Shown here: positions 27,701-42,700 of the stretch, piece by piece
Layout: each line of letters starts with the position of its first letter
How positions within the stretch are numbered: the stretch's first letter is position 1
From: Lineus longissimus
Lineage: Eukaryota > Nemertea > Pilidiophora > Heteronemertea > Lineidae
Length of the DNA: 64,000 nucleotides
NCBI RefSeq assembly: GCF_910592395.1
Contig: NC_088308.1
Location: forward strand, 11,053,001-11,117,000
Direction: 5' to 3'
Notes under the pieces: generated by a model
The model's input: only the letters and a program-made list of their open reading frames with translations
Told to the model about the DNA's origin: nothing
The model's database searches: none
Position numbers and translations under genes: made by a program

Positions 27701-30700
27701 AAGTTTCCCCTAGCTTAGGTGGGTCTTTTCGAAAATGTAGGAACAAGCAGTCGCCTACCCTAAATCTGGGGAGTGGGGGTCCCGGGCTTGAGTGATAGTT
27801 CGGTATGGTCAGTGACCAGTTGAACCACTGTGACCAATCCGATTGGCTGCCTCGTTATAGTGGCAGGATCTCACATAGAAATGGTAGTCATGTGTCCGGA
27901 TGCAGTGGGAGCAGAGACTTAGCGACAGATCACCAGTGCTGGCAATTTGGCATGTACATACACTTGCATCCAAGTTCCTATTCACCAACCCCAGTGAATT
28001 ACGCTTTGTCATCCGTCTTTTTTTCAGAATGCTCAAAATTCTACTGGGGTGACTGGTTTTGGTGCCTTGGGGTATAATCCATCCTTCCCCGTCGCTCCAA
28101 ACCTTACTGGGCTTCCTTATGGTAAGTTTCATCTTGTTTTCTTGTGAAAATAATGGGATGCATATTCATGTAAATCACTCAAATGGAATCGTCGCTCTCA
28201 TCAAATGCAATTAACAGTAGAGCTAAATTTTATCGTGAAAAACTCCCTTCATTAAAAAATTAGAAGCGTCACTTACTTAGAAACATTTTCTTAGCCCATC
28301 ACAACAAAAGCAGTGTGAAGATCAATTAGCATTAGTGATAGTTCTTATAATCAATACCTCGGTTGCACCCAGCAGTTCATGTCTTAAATATTTAAGTGTG
28401 TGATTAAATTGGTGGTGTGTCCAACAGGATGTGGGCAAACAGCATAGACCAGAAATGCCTCCAAAGCCAATTCATAAACTTCCAAATCAATTGTCATTTC
28501 AGTTACGCCGATGATGCCTTCAACCAGTATCGATCCTCTGGCATTACAACAGCTGATAGCCCAACAGCAAGCCCAGCAGTTTGCTGCTCAACAGCAGGCT
28601 CAGCAACTGGCTGCTCAACAACTTGCTGCCCAACAGCAAGCTCAACAAGCTCTATATACACAAGCGGTAAGCTGCCACTGTGGACCGCATAATTTCTGTG
28701 CCTATTTATTATTGCAATTCACAAATTTCTAAAAAAGATAATTTTCTGATTTTACCTGTTGGCGGATTACAAAATTTCTTTAAAAAAGCAATCGCCATTG
28801 GATTGGAGTCAACTTATCTTTAAAAGTCCCCTATTGTCAGAATTTAGTACTTATAGCGCCGATAAGATGCCGTCTAAGACTATGATTTCGAGGTACGATT
28901 CATAGCTTGTGCTTTAAACCAAGTAATTGAGAATGTCGTGCATAATATATGACTGAAAATTCCTTGCTTTGAATATTTCAACAATTGCAAAATATTCCTT
29001 TGCAGAGCCGCCAACAGCAGCAACAACAGGAACAAGCCAGTTTGCAGCAGACAATGCAGGCTGTTCAACAGCAGGCGCTCCAAAATAGGCTATTGCAGGA
29101 GACGCTGCAAACAGAAATGCTGAAAGCCCAACTGCAACAGCTTCAAACTGGGAAACAAGTTCGTGGCATTGTCCCTGAGCCTTTACCTACCACGTCTACG
29201 CCTGTGAGGAGTTTCTCCCAACAGCAGACCTCCCCGACTAGGAAGTATGGCTCGGACAGGCCACCGCCCATTCCTCTTCCAAAAGAACCGGATCAAAAAC
29301 CAGCCTTGAGCAGCCTGAAGAAGAAACAAGTCAATTTATCATCGCGAGTTTCATTCGTGGAGGAGGTGACTACGATACCACGAAATGAGGAGGCAGGCCT
29401 GTCTCCTGATCCAGCAAGTGCACCCACTTCACCACAGTTTAACAGTGTGGAGCTGTCGCCGATCAGTAACGGTCATGTTGAGAATGGCGTTGTTCATGCT
29501 GATGACATGTCACTGGATCTCGGCGATGATCATATTTCAGTCAAGCACGTAGCACCTAGTAGCGCTGAATCTGAAGATAGATCTGATTTCAAAGTTTCGT
29601 ATGCATCTACTATGGATGGACGAGATAACACGGTGCGAGTTGGCAAAATCCAGTGGCCACCACCGCTCCGGATGGAGGCAAGGGAAGAGCCTGTAGTCGG
29701 GAAACTGATGATTAATGAGGCTCATAAAAAGCCGTTGGGGGTGGCAGTGAAATCTCGGCCGCAGCTTCACGATATGCTGTTAAACCAAATCAAGGACTTG
29801 AAAGGAAATAAGGAGGTCAAGAGACCGGTGATGAAAGAAGAGGTAGGTTACACAGACTCTGATATATTGTAAAGAGTATGATTTCCGAGCTTGCAAATCA
29901 CACAAGTAATTTGTCTTTGGTCTGGAAGCCTAAGAGTCTGCAGGACCAGGGGGTTTCTTTGGCCAAAGACCAATCACGTGACCTGCTTACTCAGAAATCC
30001 TACGAGGATGGTTTGACGTTTAATATTATGCCAAAAACTTTTATCGATTGGCGTTTTTGGCCATTGACTGAACATTTACAGACCATCATGACGACATCAG
30101 TGACATCAGTGACGTTGCGATGATGAGTCGAACAGAGAGTGTGCCATTGCGATGCGGCGATGTCAATGACGTCCAAATTCATTTGTAGAAAAAGTGGATT
30201 TCACCTTTGGATATCACCCTCCCACGCACGGATGACACTCATCTGACCAATCTTTTCGTTGCACTTTTTGGCTTACCGTCAGGGGAGTCTATACGATAGC
30301 CCTGTGTCCGTCGTCGTCCGTATCCTGTGTGGCACGTTTCTTAACTGCTTGTGCTATGAACTTGAAACTTTGTACACATTATGACCTAGGTCAAATGACC
30401 TCTGGCAGCGAATTTCGGTCCGGTCTGATTCTTCACCTGGCCACCAGGGGGCTAAAACCCAAAACTTAAAAAGTGTGATAAATCGTTTATTACTGATTTG
30501 TTTTTGCTAAAATTTTTATGGTGGGTACCCCTAGCAAGGATACATCACATATCATACGGGTTTTTGATTTGACGTACTTGTCAAGGTCAAAGAGGTCAAA
30601 CTCTAAAATTTCACCGATAGTGGCACGTTTTGTCTTTATTCGTCCTATAGTCCTTAAATTTGGTATGTAGACACCTGATACGTAGCAATACATGTTGACA

Positions 30701-33700
30701 AAAAATCAGGTCGATGTGGCGTACTTTTCAAGGTCACAGAGGTCAAATGGTGTGAATTGGCCGTTTGTGTGTAAATATGGCACGTTTCTTAACCGCTAAA
30801 GCTATGAACTTTAAACTTGGTACACCTAGGTCAGATGACCTGTGACACTGATTTTCGGTCCGGTCTGATTCTTAACTTGGGTACAACTAGGTCAGATGAC
30901 CTGTGACACTGATTTTCGGTCTGGTCTGATTCTTAACTTGGCCACCAGGGGGCCAAAACCAAAAACTTGAAGAGTGCCATATCTCGCTTATTACTGATTA
31001 TTTTTTGGTAAAAATTTCATGGTAGATACTCTTAGCAAGGATACATCACATATTATAGGGTTTTTGATTTGGCGTACTTGTCAAGGTCACAGAGGTCAAA
31101 TGGCGTAAATTGGCCATTTGAGCGTTACTGTGGAACGTTTGTTAACCCCTAAGGCTATGAACTTGAGACTTTGTACAAAGGACCCCCTAGGTCAGCTGAC
31201 CTGTGACCCTGAATTTCAGTCCGGTCTGATTCTCGACTGGGCCACCAGGGGGCCAAAAGTTAAAACCTAGAAAGTGTGATATCTCGCTTATTAGTGATTC
31301 GTTTTCAATAACATTTTTATGGTAGGTTCTCCTAGCAAGGATACATCACATATCATATGAGTTTTTGATCTGACCTGCTTTTCAAGGTCACAGAGGTCAA
31401 ATGGCGTAAATTGGTCATTTGATTGTAACTATGGCACGTTTCTTAACCACTAAAGCTATGAACTTGAAATTTGGTACACATGACTCCCTACGTCATGTAA
31501 CCTCGAACACCGAATTTCGATCTGATCTTGTACTCAACTTGGCCACCAGGAGGCCAAAACTAAAATAGGTAAAAAGGGCAATATCTCGTTTATTGATGAT
31601 ATTCTTATGGTACTTACTCCAAGCAACGATACATCACATGTCATATCGACTTTGGTTTGACCTATATACTTTACATGTACAATGTTTCTTAACCTGGATG
31701 AATTCCAAAGCACCAAATATCTATACGGTGAGCACAATGGCCCCTGGCCGTTTCATAAGATGTATTCTGTAGCACTCCTTACTCCTTACAAAGATTTTTG
31801 GCTGATGCAGAGGTTGACTTTTCATAAACCCTTGTAAATGGCACAATGAGTCATGTGCCATTTCTGTGCCAAAAGCTAATCACAGAGATAATGTCCCGTC
31901 ACATGACGAAATGACTTCACGACATCAGAATAAATCTTGCGTTTGTTGTTTTTCTGGTGTAAAAACATGCCTTAGTATGACACCTGAAAGGTTACATGAC
32001 TCACTGCGCCTCCTGACAGATTTGATTGGCCTGTATGCCATTGATTGTTATGTGAATCATAGGAAATTATGATGAATTGGTTTTTATAGGATTCAATTGA
32101 TGGGGTCAAGTCACCCAAAGTTGTACGTGCGAGCTCACCTGAGAAAAAAGTTGACGTCGGCACGAAGATTGACATGTCAAAACGGAAAGCAATACTGGCA
32201 AAGCAGCTTTCTTCGATCAGTTTACCCGGTCAACCTGCGGTATCAGAACCGAAGAAATTAACCCCACTACCAATGTCGCCACCGCAGAAAAAGCATGCTT
32301 TCTCAGCGCCACCAGCCCTCCCACCTCCTGCTCCAGCTCCGTTACCTGGCAAGCTCAAGATCAGCGCCATCAAAAAAGGTGAGATTGTCATTTTGTATAT
32401 TTTCATAATCATGCCTTGGACAATAAAGTCGAGTGATCGAGTACCGTGAGTAGTGTGTGGTATGTGTATATGCGTAACATGATACAAAATCTGGAACTGT
32501 TCCGTCTTCAGCCAATTGTAAAAGGATTCAAAGTTGTACTGATTCAAAGTCATCAAAGAAGAAGTACTGAAACTTTACTGGAGAATGGGGTGCCCATTTG
32601 ATTATTTCCTTGGGTAGAGCATACACATGTAGGTCTACCATTTGTAATGCTTGTTTAAATCAATTGAATTTGTTGAATTTTTGAATTATGTTCTTCAGAG
32701 CTTGATGAGGTTGATGCACCGTATCCAAAGTTAGCCAGCCCATTGTCACCGACACCCCCTGGTCCCCACTTTGAGAGTCTGGAAGTTATTGAAAGAATCA
32801 AAACTGAGCTCCATGCGCCCAATGCTGCCCCTTACTTCATGTACACAAGAGTACCATGGCAGCTGTATATTCGAAAAGAGGTAAGTGTCTCTTGGGGATC
32901 CTACAGTACTAAACGGTAAAATCAGTCTAAAAGAGGATGGTTATAAATCAAACTCAGATTTTATTCTCGACAAAAATGGTTGGCGACGGTCCCAAATTAT
33001 GGTCCTGGCTGTCACCTGCATACAGAAAGGAAAGTGAAATCGCAATTCGTTAAAAATTTTGAATTTGTAATTGAATTTAAAAATGTCCAATTTCAAAAAT
33101 ACATACTAAATATAAATTTCAACACTGCCGTTGTGTAGACTGATATACAAATACTATGAATACCAAGTTTGAACAAATTTGTATTCATGATAACTGCACT
33201 ACGGCATTGTGTATTAGTGGATTTCTATTTAACTGGACCACGAGTAATTACGAACGACGTACCCCTTTAAAGTATCTAAACACCCTTGCACTGAAAGGGT
33301 TGTTTTAAACATGTTCAAATGATGCTGAATGAACTGAAAGTAAAAGGTTATGAATGGTATAATGCATTTTTTTACTTGTTTTTCAAAGCAGTTCTTCAAC
33401 TTTTTTCAGTTTTTCTCTCCTGCTGAGAGGCTTGACAACCCTGTTGCCTTGACTCTTGTCTTCTGCCAAATTGTCCAAGATATCTTTGTTCATCCTTGTG
33501 TTCGGATCAGCAAGGATGAGAGAGTACGGATGAAAAGCTTACTCGGTGAGTCACTAATGCCGTGGTCACACTGGGGTTTTAACACGAATTGAATTCGAAT
33601 TAAAACGTTGATACGTATTGGGGCGTCACACTCAATTCGGTTCATACCGATCTCAATCCGCTTTAACCAACACGGTTCTTAAACCGAATTGAATGCGAAT

Positions 33701-36700
33701 CAGCTAATCCGAATCAACGAAACCGTATTGAGATTTCAAGTGTGACGGGCTTGATACGAATTAAGGTTTTCGATCGCACTGCGCATGCGCCCGGCGCATG
33801 GAAAGTGACCTTTGACCGCGGGAACTAGTGCTCCGAACTAGTTAACTGATGTATTTAAATGATCTCATTAACTCAAATCGTTTTTCGTTATGCCATAGAA
33901 TAGGGAAAAATCAACTCCCTTGCACGTGACTTGCATTTCCATTTCCTGGCAAGGTATGTTGCCGCCGGTTCGTTGGTCAAAGGTACGCTGGTCAGCAACA
34001 TCGTCGCGGCGGGGTTTTCCCCGGTTTTGGCCTCGTTTTCGAGGGCGAGGCCGGGATTCTCCGCTAATAGCGACGGTGGTGTTGACTCGCTGAGGACACT
34101 CCTCTTTGACCCGAACTTTGGCAATAGGCATGGCCGGGGGATGGAAATGGTCAAGCACCTTACGCGATTTTAACTTGTTAATAATGACTGTGTGATACTG
34201 TGATATTATATACTTATATGTTTTGTACTCGTAAATTTTATTCTCCCATATGGGAGGTTAATAAATAATAATAATAATAATAATAGATGGTGCGTCATTA
34301 GTATGCATTGAGTGTGGCGCGTTTTAAACCAATTTGAATGGGTATTCGGGCCAGTGTGACGCGATGTTCTGAAACTGGATTAATCAATTCGTATTCCGGA
34401 GAGCGCTCTACGGAATTCGGTTTCAATTCGCATCCAGTGTGAACACACCATAAGACTCCAGGTTCAACTATCCTTACTAGAAAAATTTACCCTTGGCTAA
34501 GGTACATGTACTGTAGAGTATTTATAATGTAGGGTATTGTAGGGGAAATGATGGGATAATTTGGTCTGGGCCTAATTACCCCCTCATTTGCCTTAGAATA
34601 CCCAACAAATACCTTACAATAACCTAGCCAAGGGTAATTTTTTTTAGTAGGGATAGTTAGCCTGACATTCACTCCAAGATTTGCACCATGACCACAGGTG
34701 ACTGGTTATCATAGTGCATCTACCGTTTACATTGTAGTATTATGCATTAGTAGGCCATCCAAACATGCCAAATGAGCCCTCGTGCAGGTTGCAGCTAGTT
34801 TCCTTCCTTTGAATGTCAACCAACGAAGGTACCAGATAAAGATCAAGGATGGATTCTCTGTTTAAATATAAAGAATACTTGCATTTTGTACTTTTCTTGA
34901 AGTCATAGGTCCACTGCACGCACACTTTTAGGACATGAAAAAGTGCTGAATTTATTTCTTCGGCTGACAGCGTTTGACCTCCATACTCTTCAGCACACAG
35001 TTTTGGTGACAAATTTTGTTCCATACATTGTATATCTGTCTCGGGGTAGAGATTTATTTTATATGGGGTACGGGATACATGGAGGTAGGCAAAGTGTTAA
35101 TGCTGTATGGTTTTCTTCTTGCAGAGAGTCATGGTGTGACACCCCTCAATTACACGTCCTCCGTGCACAAGAATCAAGTGAAGAAGATGGTCATAGAACT
35201 TGCCAGGGATTGGCCAAACTATTTCTCTCGATTTTACCCACTTGACGTAAGTAAAAAGATGCTTTCACCAAAAAAATGGTACTCTGTTTTTTTCTGGTGA
35301 TTTCACACAGAAAATAAGGCATTTGAACAAAATGTTTTATTTCATCTGAAAGTTCAAAATCCTATTCAAAAATATTGACTTTTTTATTTACTAGAATTTT
35401 ACAAAGTATGACCAAAAACAAGTCATTTGAAGTTAATTATTGACAAATTTTCCCACCCATTCATTGTAGGCTTGTTTTTGCATGCAGTGCCAGTTTTGCC
35501 AGAAATGGAGTATGATTGAGATAACTGTAAGATATTGCATGATGCGATCAAGTTCCATTTCACATTTTGTGTCATTTTACTACCAATGTGTCAGTGACCA
35601 TAGTTTCAGGTTGCTAAGCCCGGCTAATATAAAGAAAGAATGAAAAAAGTACAGGAAAATTGAGTTGCCTTGTCTGGGATTCGAACCACAGATTTTTGGA
35701 TTGCCATGCAGTCCACTGCACTACCAATTCAGCTATCGAGGTTCCACGACTTTATGTACTGCGAGGGAACACCATTTGAGAGCCAACATAGATTTAGAGC
35801 TATGTCTCATTGGCTTATTTACAGGGCGGTAACCAGGTACCTGAAGCACAGATGCTGGGTATCAGTCACACTGGAGTGAGATTTGTGACTCGGCAGAAGG
35901 ATTACATCGATGAGAACATCCAAGTCCTCGAACACATCAGATTTGAAGAAATTATGGATGTTGCTGTGCCAAGGGCAAGCACACTTATTCTTCAGTCGAA
36001 GTGGAAGTCATATACATTATATTCACATAGGGTAGGTTCTGTTTAATATAAATTTCTATTTCTCATTTGTACTCAAGATTGCCAATATTGCAGAGCATTT
36101 GGATGTGCAGCTGTGTGAAAGTGCAGATTTAATTAATTTGCATCTAGATTACTACGTCGTTTCCATAGAAATGCTGTCGCCAGACACGAAGTTGTCCAAA
36201 ATAGCCAGGGACACATTTCAAAATTCACCTGCACCTGTAGTGTGCATGCAGTTACTGCCATCTAAAATGACACTTCTCGGTGCAAGGGAGATAAAGTACT
36301 TCAATTTTACAAAAAAAAACCACTGGTTTTTTAGTCCTTTTAAAAAGCCCAAATTTAAAGGCCAACACCTAAACAGGGAATGATATTAAGAAGCAAAGGT
36401 GGAATATAGATGTTGCTTAATAATGATGCTTGTTGAGACGTGATACAACCTCCCAGACAAAAATCATAGCCATTTGAGACATCATGGGTTGGATTAAGAA
36501 TCCCTTCCAAGCCATTTTATCCTTTTCAGATTTGAAGGTGAAGTGATGCACTTTACAGTAGCCAAGCTCTTTTTCATCCCTGGCACAGCCTGGGATGCTG
36601 AGGACTTTCAGGAAAGACCTGTCACTGTAAAAGTGCTAAGTGAGAAACCAAACTTCATGCTTAGCATGGTCTGTGATATCTTTGCCCCCATATTTTTCAG

Positions 36701-39700
36701 GCTAACCAAATCAAACGTATGGTGGATGCATTCTGTATTGACATGGAAAAGGTAGGTTGAGAAAATTGGCGTTCTGAAATCGGATGAAATGCAAGAAAAT
36801 ATTTTGAATGTCTTATGGTTCCCTTGTGAATATATGATATGTGACCCGTCACAGCAAAACCAGGCGCATGTCGCACAGAAGATGAGCCAAAGTGACACCA
36901 GGAGATAATGGAAGAAATTGATGTGCTCATATTTCACAAAAGGCAGACAATAGAGAATTGATCAAACAGTCCGTCTCAAGCTGCCAAGCTCAGAGCGACA
37001 TGCGCCTGGTTTTGCTGTGACGGGTCACATATCACCAAAACTAGCTTAGGCCCAACCCGTCCCTGTATCCATGAGTATGGGAAGTGCGCTTTCACAGTGT
37101 ATCCCTGAATCTTTGTCAGGTTCATGGTCCTGCTATATGAGTCGAGGATTTAAGGGTTGACCATAGCTACCGCCATTTTGGCCAGTCCTCAAAATCTCAA
37201 GTAATTAAAACTCATTCAAAATGAATTGATTGCTCATTTAAAAACCGGGAGGCTATACTCTGGAAAACAAAGAACAGACTCCAGCCCTTGAAATGAGCAT
37301 TCACTACGTTTTGAAGGAGTTCTAATTGCTTTAGGATTTGGAGGTCTAGCCAAAATGGCGGTACCTATGGTCAACTCTAAGGAATATACTGTGTGTACTC
37401 GGACAACTCGTAGTTGACATGAAATGGCCTGTGTTGGTTTCACTGACACCATATCATCATTGGCTCAGAAATTCGGGTTGTAATAAGCAGGTAATACAGG
37501 TATATTGATTGACCTGAACATGAAAAAGCATGGGCTGACAATGTATTTGCTGTCCAGGGTATGAGTGATAAATCCGTTTCACAATGACCTTGATCTCTGA
37601 CCTTGAAATTGATTTGTTCATTGAATGACCCAACAGTACAAACATGCATGTCATTTGGTTTCATATGTTTCTACCTCTCCCACAAGTTTAGATATTTGCA
37701 ATCATCAATCTAAGGTGCTATGATATGTCAGTTTCGCAATGGCCTTGACCTCTGAGGTTGAAAGGAATTTGTTTATTGAATGTCCCAACAGAACTAGCAT
37801 ACATATTACTTGATTTGACCATGCAGTCATGCGTTTCATCTCAAATATATCGCTGCCCAGAGTCTAATGATTTATGAGACTTATGAGGAATTTATTTGGG
37901 ATGTAGATGAATTCATGCAGTCGCATCTATTTTTCATTTCGTCTGGAAGGCACTGATAAATCTGGTGATCTACATAATCCCATACTTGTTTAGACTTCTG
38001 TTCAAAACAAATGATACCCAAAGGCTATCACTTGTATGGTGCTAAGCTCTATGATGAAAAGCATTGTCAATGAAAGAGTGTGTACTGAGTCTCTCTATTT
38101 CAACTACACTTGTATACCTGTGAGGGTAATTGCATGGTTGTGAAATGTTCATATTGATGGACAGCCAAAATCTGTTAAGTTAAAGCTTCAGGACATTGTG
38201 TTGGTGCAAAGTTGTTATGTCTGTTGAAAGATATGTCCAAATCATAATTCATAAAACAGAAAGACTGATTCTGTGTGACCATGAAATAGTCTTACCTTCA
38301 ACTGACACTTCGAAAGCTTGTGACCATGCCTCATACGTGGCCTATAAACTATACCTTTCCTCCGCAGGGAACCGTGTATGTTCGAGCAATAAAGGATTAC
38401 GTTACACGAGAATCAACTCTGCTGAGCTTCAAGAGGGGTGACATCATCAAAGTGACCAACAAGGATATGCATTTAGATAGAGGTGAGTATGTTATGAAAA
38501 TATTGTGCCTTAGTCCAGATTCAGTCCCACAAAGATCTGTTTGCTTACGTTTTATTCATTCCATTCTATGATTTCAAAATAAGAGGTTGGCCAAACGTAT
38601 GGTCGACTCTTAACCCACCAAGTTTCGCAGATTTTGCGAATTACATCAGTTCATGAAAACAAATAAACATTACTACAAAATTATTTTTTTATAAAAAAAA
38701 CTGAAAAAAAATCCGGAAAAGCCTTAATCAAAATAATGAAAATTTAGGAATTTTTGCAACTCGCAAAAATAACTAGGCGTGTATATTTTGAGGGTTACAG
38801 TATTTGAACATGATTTGAAGATTCTTTTGAAGATTCTTCATTCACCAGCCCTAAGTTTCTCAACTCACTTAATGGAGTTTTTGTTATTTCATGAATTGCA
38901 TTGGTTTCATATTTGAGCAGAAAAATATTGATTTTTGTTCCTAAAACCATGGTTAATAATAGTACCCGAACAATGTGCAGGACAACGGTTTCTAACTTAT
39001 GCCACACCATGATAGTCAGTTATGCTACCACACCAAGTCTCTGAATTTTCTACTATGTCCTTTTTCTTCGGAAGAATTTTTTATGTAAAAAGAAAAATGT
39101 GATAGTCTTGTCAAGGCCAACAAAAAACTGTATTATGATTATTGCCCCAAAATGGCCAAAACCCTGGTGCACGAGAGCCTCAACATTGGCATATTGCCAA
39201 TCAGGATACATAGGTTATCAAACAGAGCTTTAACTTAAATCTAGCCTGAAAACTTCCAAAAGATATTCTTAAAATTACATTACCTTATGCTTGATAGGCC
39301 TCTGGTACAGTCAAAATCACAATTGACATCTCGTCACTATGGCGCGTATGTTGCACGATACTGAGGCGAAGCAGAAGGGATGTCAATCATGACTCCCAGT
39401 ACACTAATGTGACAGTGGGTGACTCTCCCGGGCAGCATAGGTTTTCTCCGGGGTCTCCGGTTTCATCCTACTTACAGTACAATCCCAAATATTGTTTATA
39501 GAGCTATGACGCTCAGCTCTCAACTCAATTTTAACAAGTCCCTGATTGTTCTGGCTGCATCCATAAGAAAAGAATGTGAGGTTCTTAAATTAAACAGAAG
39601 ATAGCGGCTTCTTCAAAAATATTCTTTGTTTGGAAAAATAATTTTCTGCGTGTGTTCTTCACTTTCGTGTTACTCTCACGTGTGTTGTGCTTTTCCTAGG

Positions 39701-42700
39701 TTGGCTGTTTGGTTCTCACAATGGCCGTGCGGGCATGTTCCCCACTGAATATGTCGTGAATATGGCCCGCCATGAAGTGTCAAGGTCAAACAGCTTCTTG
39801 AGCAAGGTAAGAAAATGGTGATAAGCAACTGTGAGAGGCACTTATATAGTTTCGTGTCATCTAAAGCCACCAGACATGCCAAAATTTATTGACTCTTCAA
39901 AAAGAGCTGGTTATTAGCTTTTACAAAAGGAGCACCTGTACAAAAAAGGGTCAGTATGTTCTGCTCCCAGAGTGGCATCTCCCTTAGCGGATACCTCTCT
40001 ATAAAGGACAACCTCTCAAGTAAGGACACAAAGTTTGGTCCCAAATTGGTTGTTTCCATTCAATTTGACCACTTTTATCAGGATTCCTCTCTATTACGGA
40101 CAGAACTTGTCAGTCCCGATAGTGTCCTTAATAAAGAGGTTCTACTATATTTCTGAGTGCCCAAATTTGCGAGTTGATGCTCTGACATGATGTATCAGTC
40201 ATCTAATATTTGGCATCTGACTTTAAACTTGTATATTTCAGGCCATTTCTACTCCAAATATACCAACACAGGTGCTTACAAAAGCAAGAGTAAGTTGAAC
40301 AGTTTATTCAAAAAAAACATGGGATCGAGGAGTGACTTTCAGAAGCAATGTTGATTCTGAGTACATTATGTACCAACTCAGAATGAAACCAGTGAAATGC
40401 AAGTCCCTAATCTGTCTGCCCGGTCACCATGCAGCAAATGAAAAAACAAAGATCAGGGATCTATTCAATATTCAGCAGCTAGTTTGATGATAACACTGCA
40501 CTGGCGGGTCTGTACTAAAATCGAGACCAGGGGGTGGCGCTAAAATTTAGGATTCAAGCCAAAACCTGTAATACTTTCTTTGGCTGAAGGTTTGAGACAG
40601 AGTTTCAGCTCCACCTGAAGGTCTCGATTTTAGTTCAGATACCAGTTTCAATTCTATCACACCTATGATTTAATGAGTTGTACGTACAAAACATACTGAA
40701 AAGTATCTTTGGCCTTAGCCTAGTTCCAATCTGTCAAACCCAACAGAGCACATGCAACTTGATTGCACCCTCCTAATGCGAAATGAGGCTGAAGATGTTT
40801 GTAATACATGCAAATCAGAGCAACATGCTTAAGTCAAGGTTTGTTAGAATATTTAACAAATTGTTCACTTGCTAGCAGATTCATGTTCAGGTTCTTCTAC
40901 TTCTTCTTTTCTAGTCGTTAGATGGCAGCGTACGCGACGACATGAGTATTCGCAGCAACACCAGCAGTATTCCTCCAGACGGTAAATACTCCATGATGGA
41001 GTTTGCCATCCTCCACTTCAGGGAGTCACTCAGCAAGTACGAGATGTTGAGGAAGGAAGACGGGTCCATACGGGGCACGTTTAAACTGCTGGAGAGGATT
41101 AAGATCAGTAGTTTGAACAAGAAGAAGGGCAAGAAGGCTCAGAATTGGACTTGGAAAGAACAGGCTGAGATGGTCAAGTGGAGCAAGGTAGGCAGGGGGT
41201 TGTGACCAGCCTAAGCACCTGAATACTGGGATCTTGCTGATATATCATACACCCACAATCACCCTAATCACCCCCAACTTTGACTGGTTGCACTGTTGCC
41301 ATTAGATATAAATTGTACCAGTATGTCGCTTGTGATTCTAGCAACATGGTTAAAGACAACTTTGACTGGTTGCACTGTTGCCATTAGATATAAATTGTAC
41401 CAGTATGTCGCTTGTGATTCTAGCAACATGGTTAAAGACAACGTTGACTGGTTGCACTGTTGCCATTAGGTATAAATTGTACCAGTATATTTTACCAAGG
41501 ATTCTAAGCCAGCAAAAGAATTACTTCGCTATTATAGTGCCATACTCAAGACTGCAGTAATACGCACTAATAGCAAGGAGGAAATGCTGAAAAGAAGACT
41601 GTTTACTAGTGCAATGGTTCGATGGTGACGTAGTTTTGGTATGTCAGGTCAAAAGGCAGGCAATAAAAAATCTTCTTATGTCAGTCTAATCTGACTGCTG
41701 TTGTCTGTAAATCCACTCAGATATACTGTTTCAAAAACATTTACGTTTGAAATGAAATATTGTTGTTTTCAGTCACCAATCCAAGCATCTTTGCTCAAGT
41801 GGCAGTCGTCTGCTATGAATAAACTAGCGCTGGAGTCATTCATCGGTAAGTTGACAAAAGATCACTCCATTCATCCTTTTCAATCTGTAAGATCAGATGA
41901 TTATGGCTTCTCAATGATCTAATTGTTCCTGACAGCAGATGGCAAACATTGCAAAGACTGGCAATCTTGGGTGGAACTGTACTGATGTTCACACAACAGT
42001 TCTATAAGCCAAATCGGTTCTTACAATTTGCATATGAAGTTCATGTAAAGTTGTAATCATGAACATCAGTAAGTTTTATGCTATGGGTTATAAATGTATC
42101 AAATGTCTACTTTGTTTTTCCAGCCATTATGAAGTATATGGGAGACTACCCTGTGGCTAAAAACCAGAAGGAAATTGACTGTATCTACGTCATATTGATG
42201 GTGAGTAGCCTTGAATTGCTAGTTATGTTATACCACTCGTCAGTGGGTATGCGAACTATCGCTTTGCAATTATGTATTGTACTGCTCAGTGGGTATGTAA
42301 ACTACTGCAGTGTAATTATGTTTTGGCTAAAAAAAAGTTTGCTACGCTTATCACACAACTTTAACAGTACACCAGGCCAGAGCTTATTCTGTAATAAAAG
42401 CGACTTGGGAGCCCTCTTGTCAGGACTCCTTATGTCTGTTCATCTGACTGGGCCAGCTACCCAGTACTGGTTACTTTTTCATCGGCACACAGAAGGAAAC
42501 CATTTGTGACTTGTCACAGCAAAACCAGGCACATGTCACACAGAAGATGAGCCTAAATGACACCAGGAGATAATGGGAGAAATTGATGTAATCAGATTTG
42601 ACAAAAGGTAGACAACATTGAAATGAACAACCAGTTCGTCTGAACTTGCCAAGCCAAGAGCAACATGTGCCTGGTTTGGCTGTGACCAGTCACATTTGTG

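Noticed and set aside
33868-34173. Overlapping open frames on both strands
   Set aside because: They sit in the GC-rich core of a transposon-like element; a GC-rich stretch gives long frames by chance, and no transposase motif is seen.
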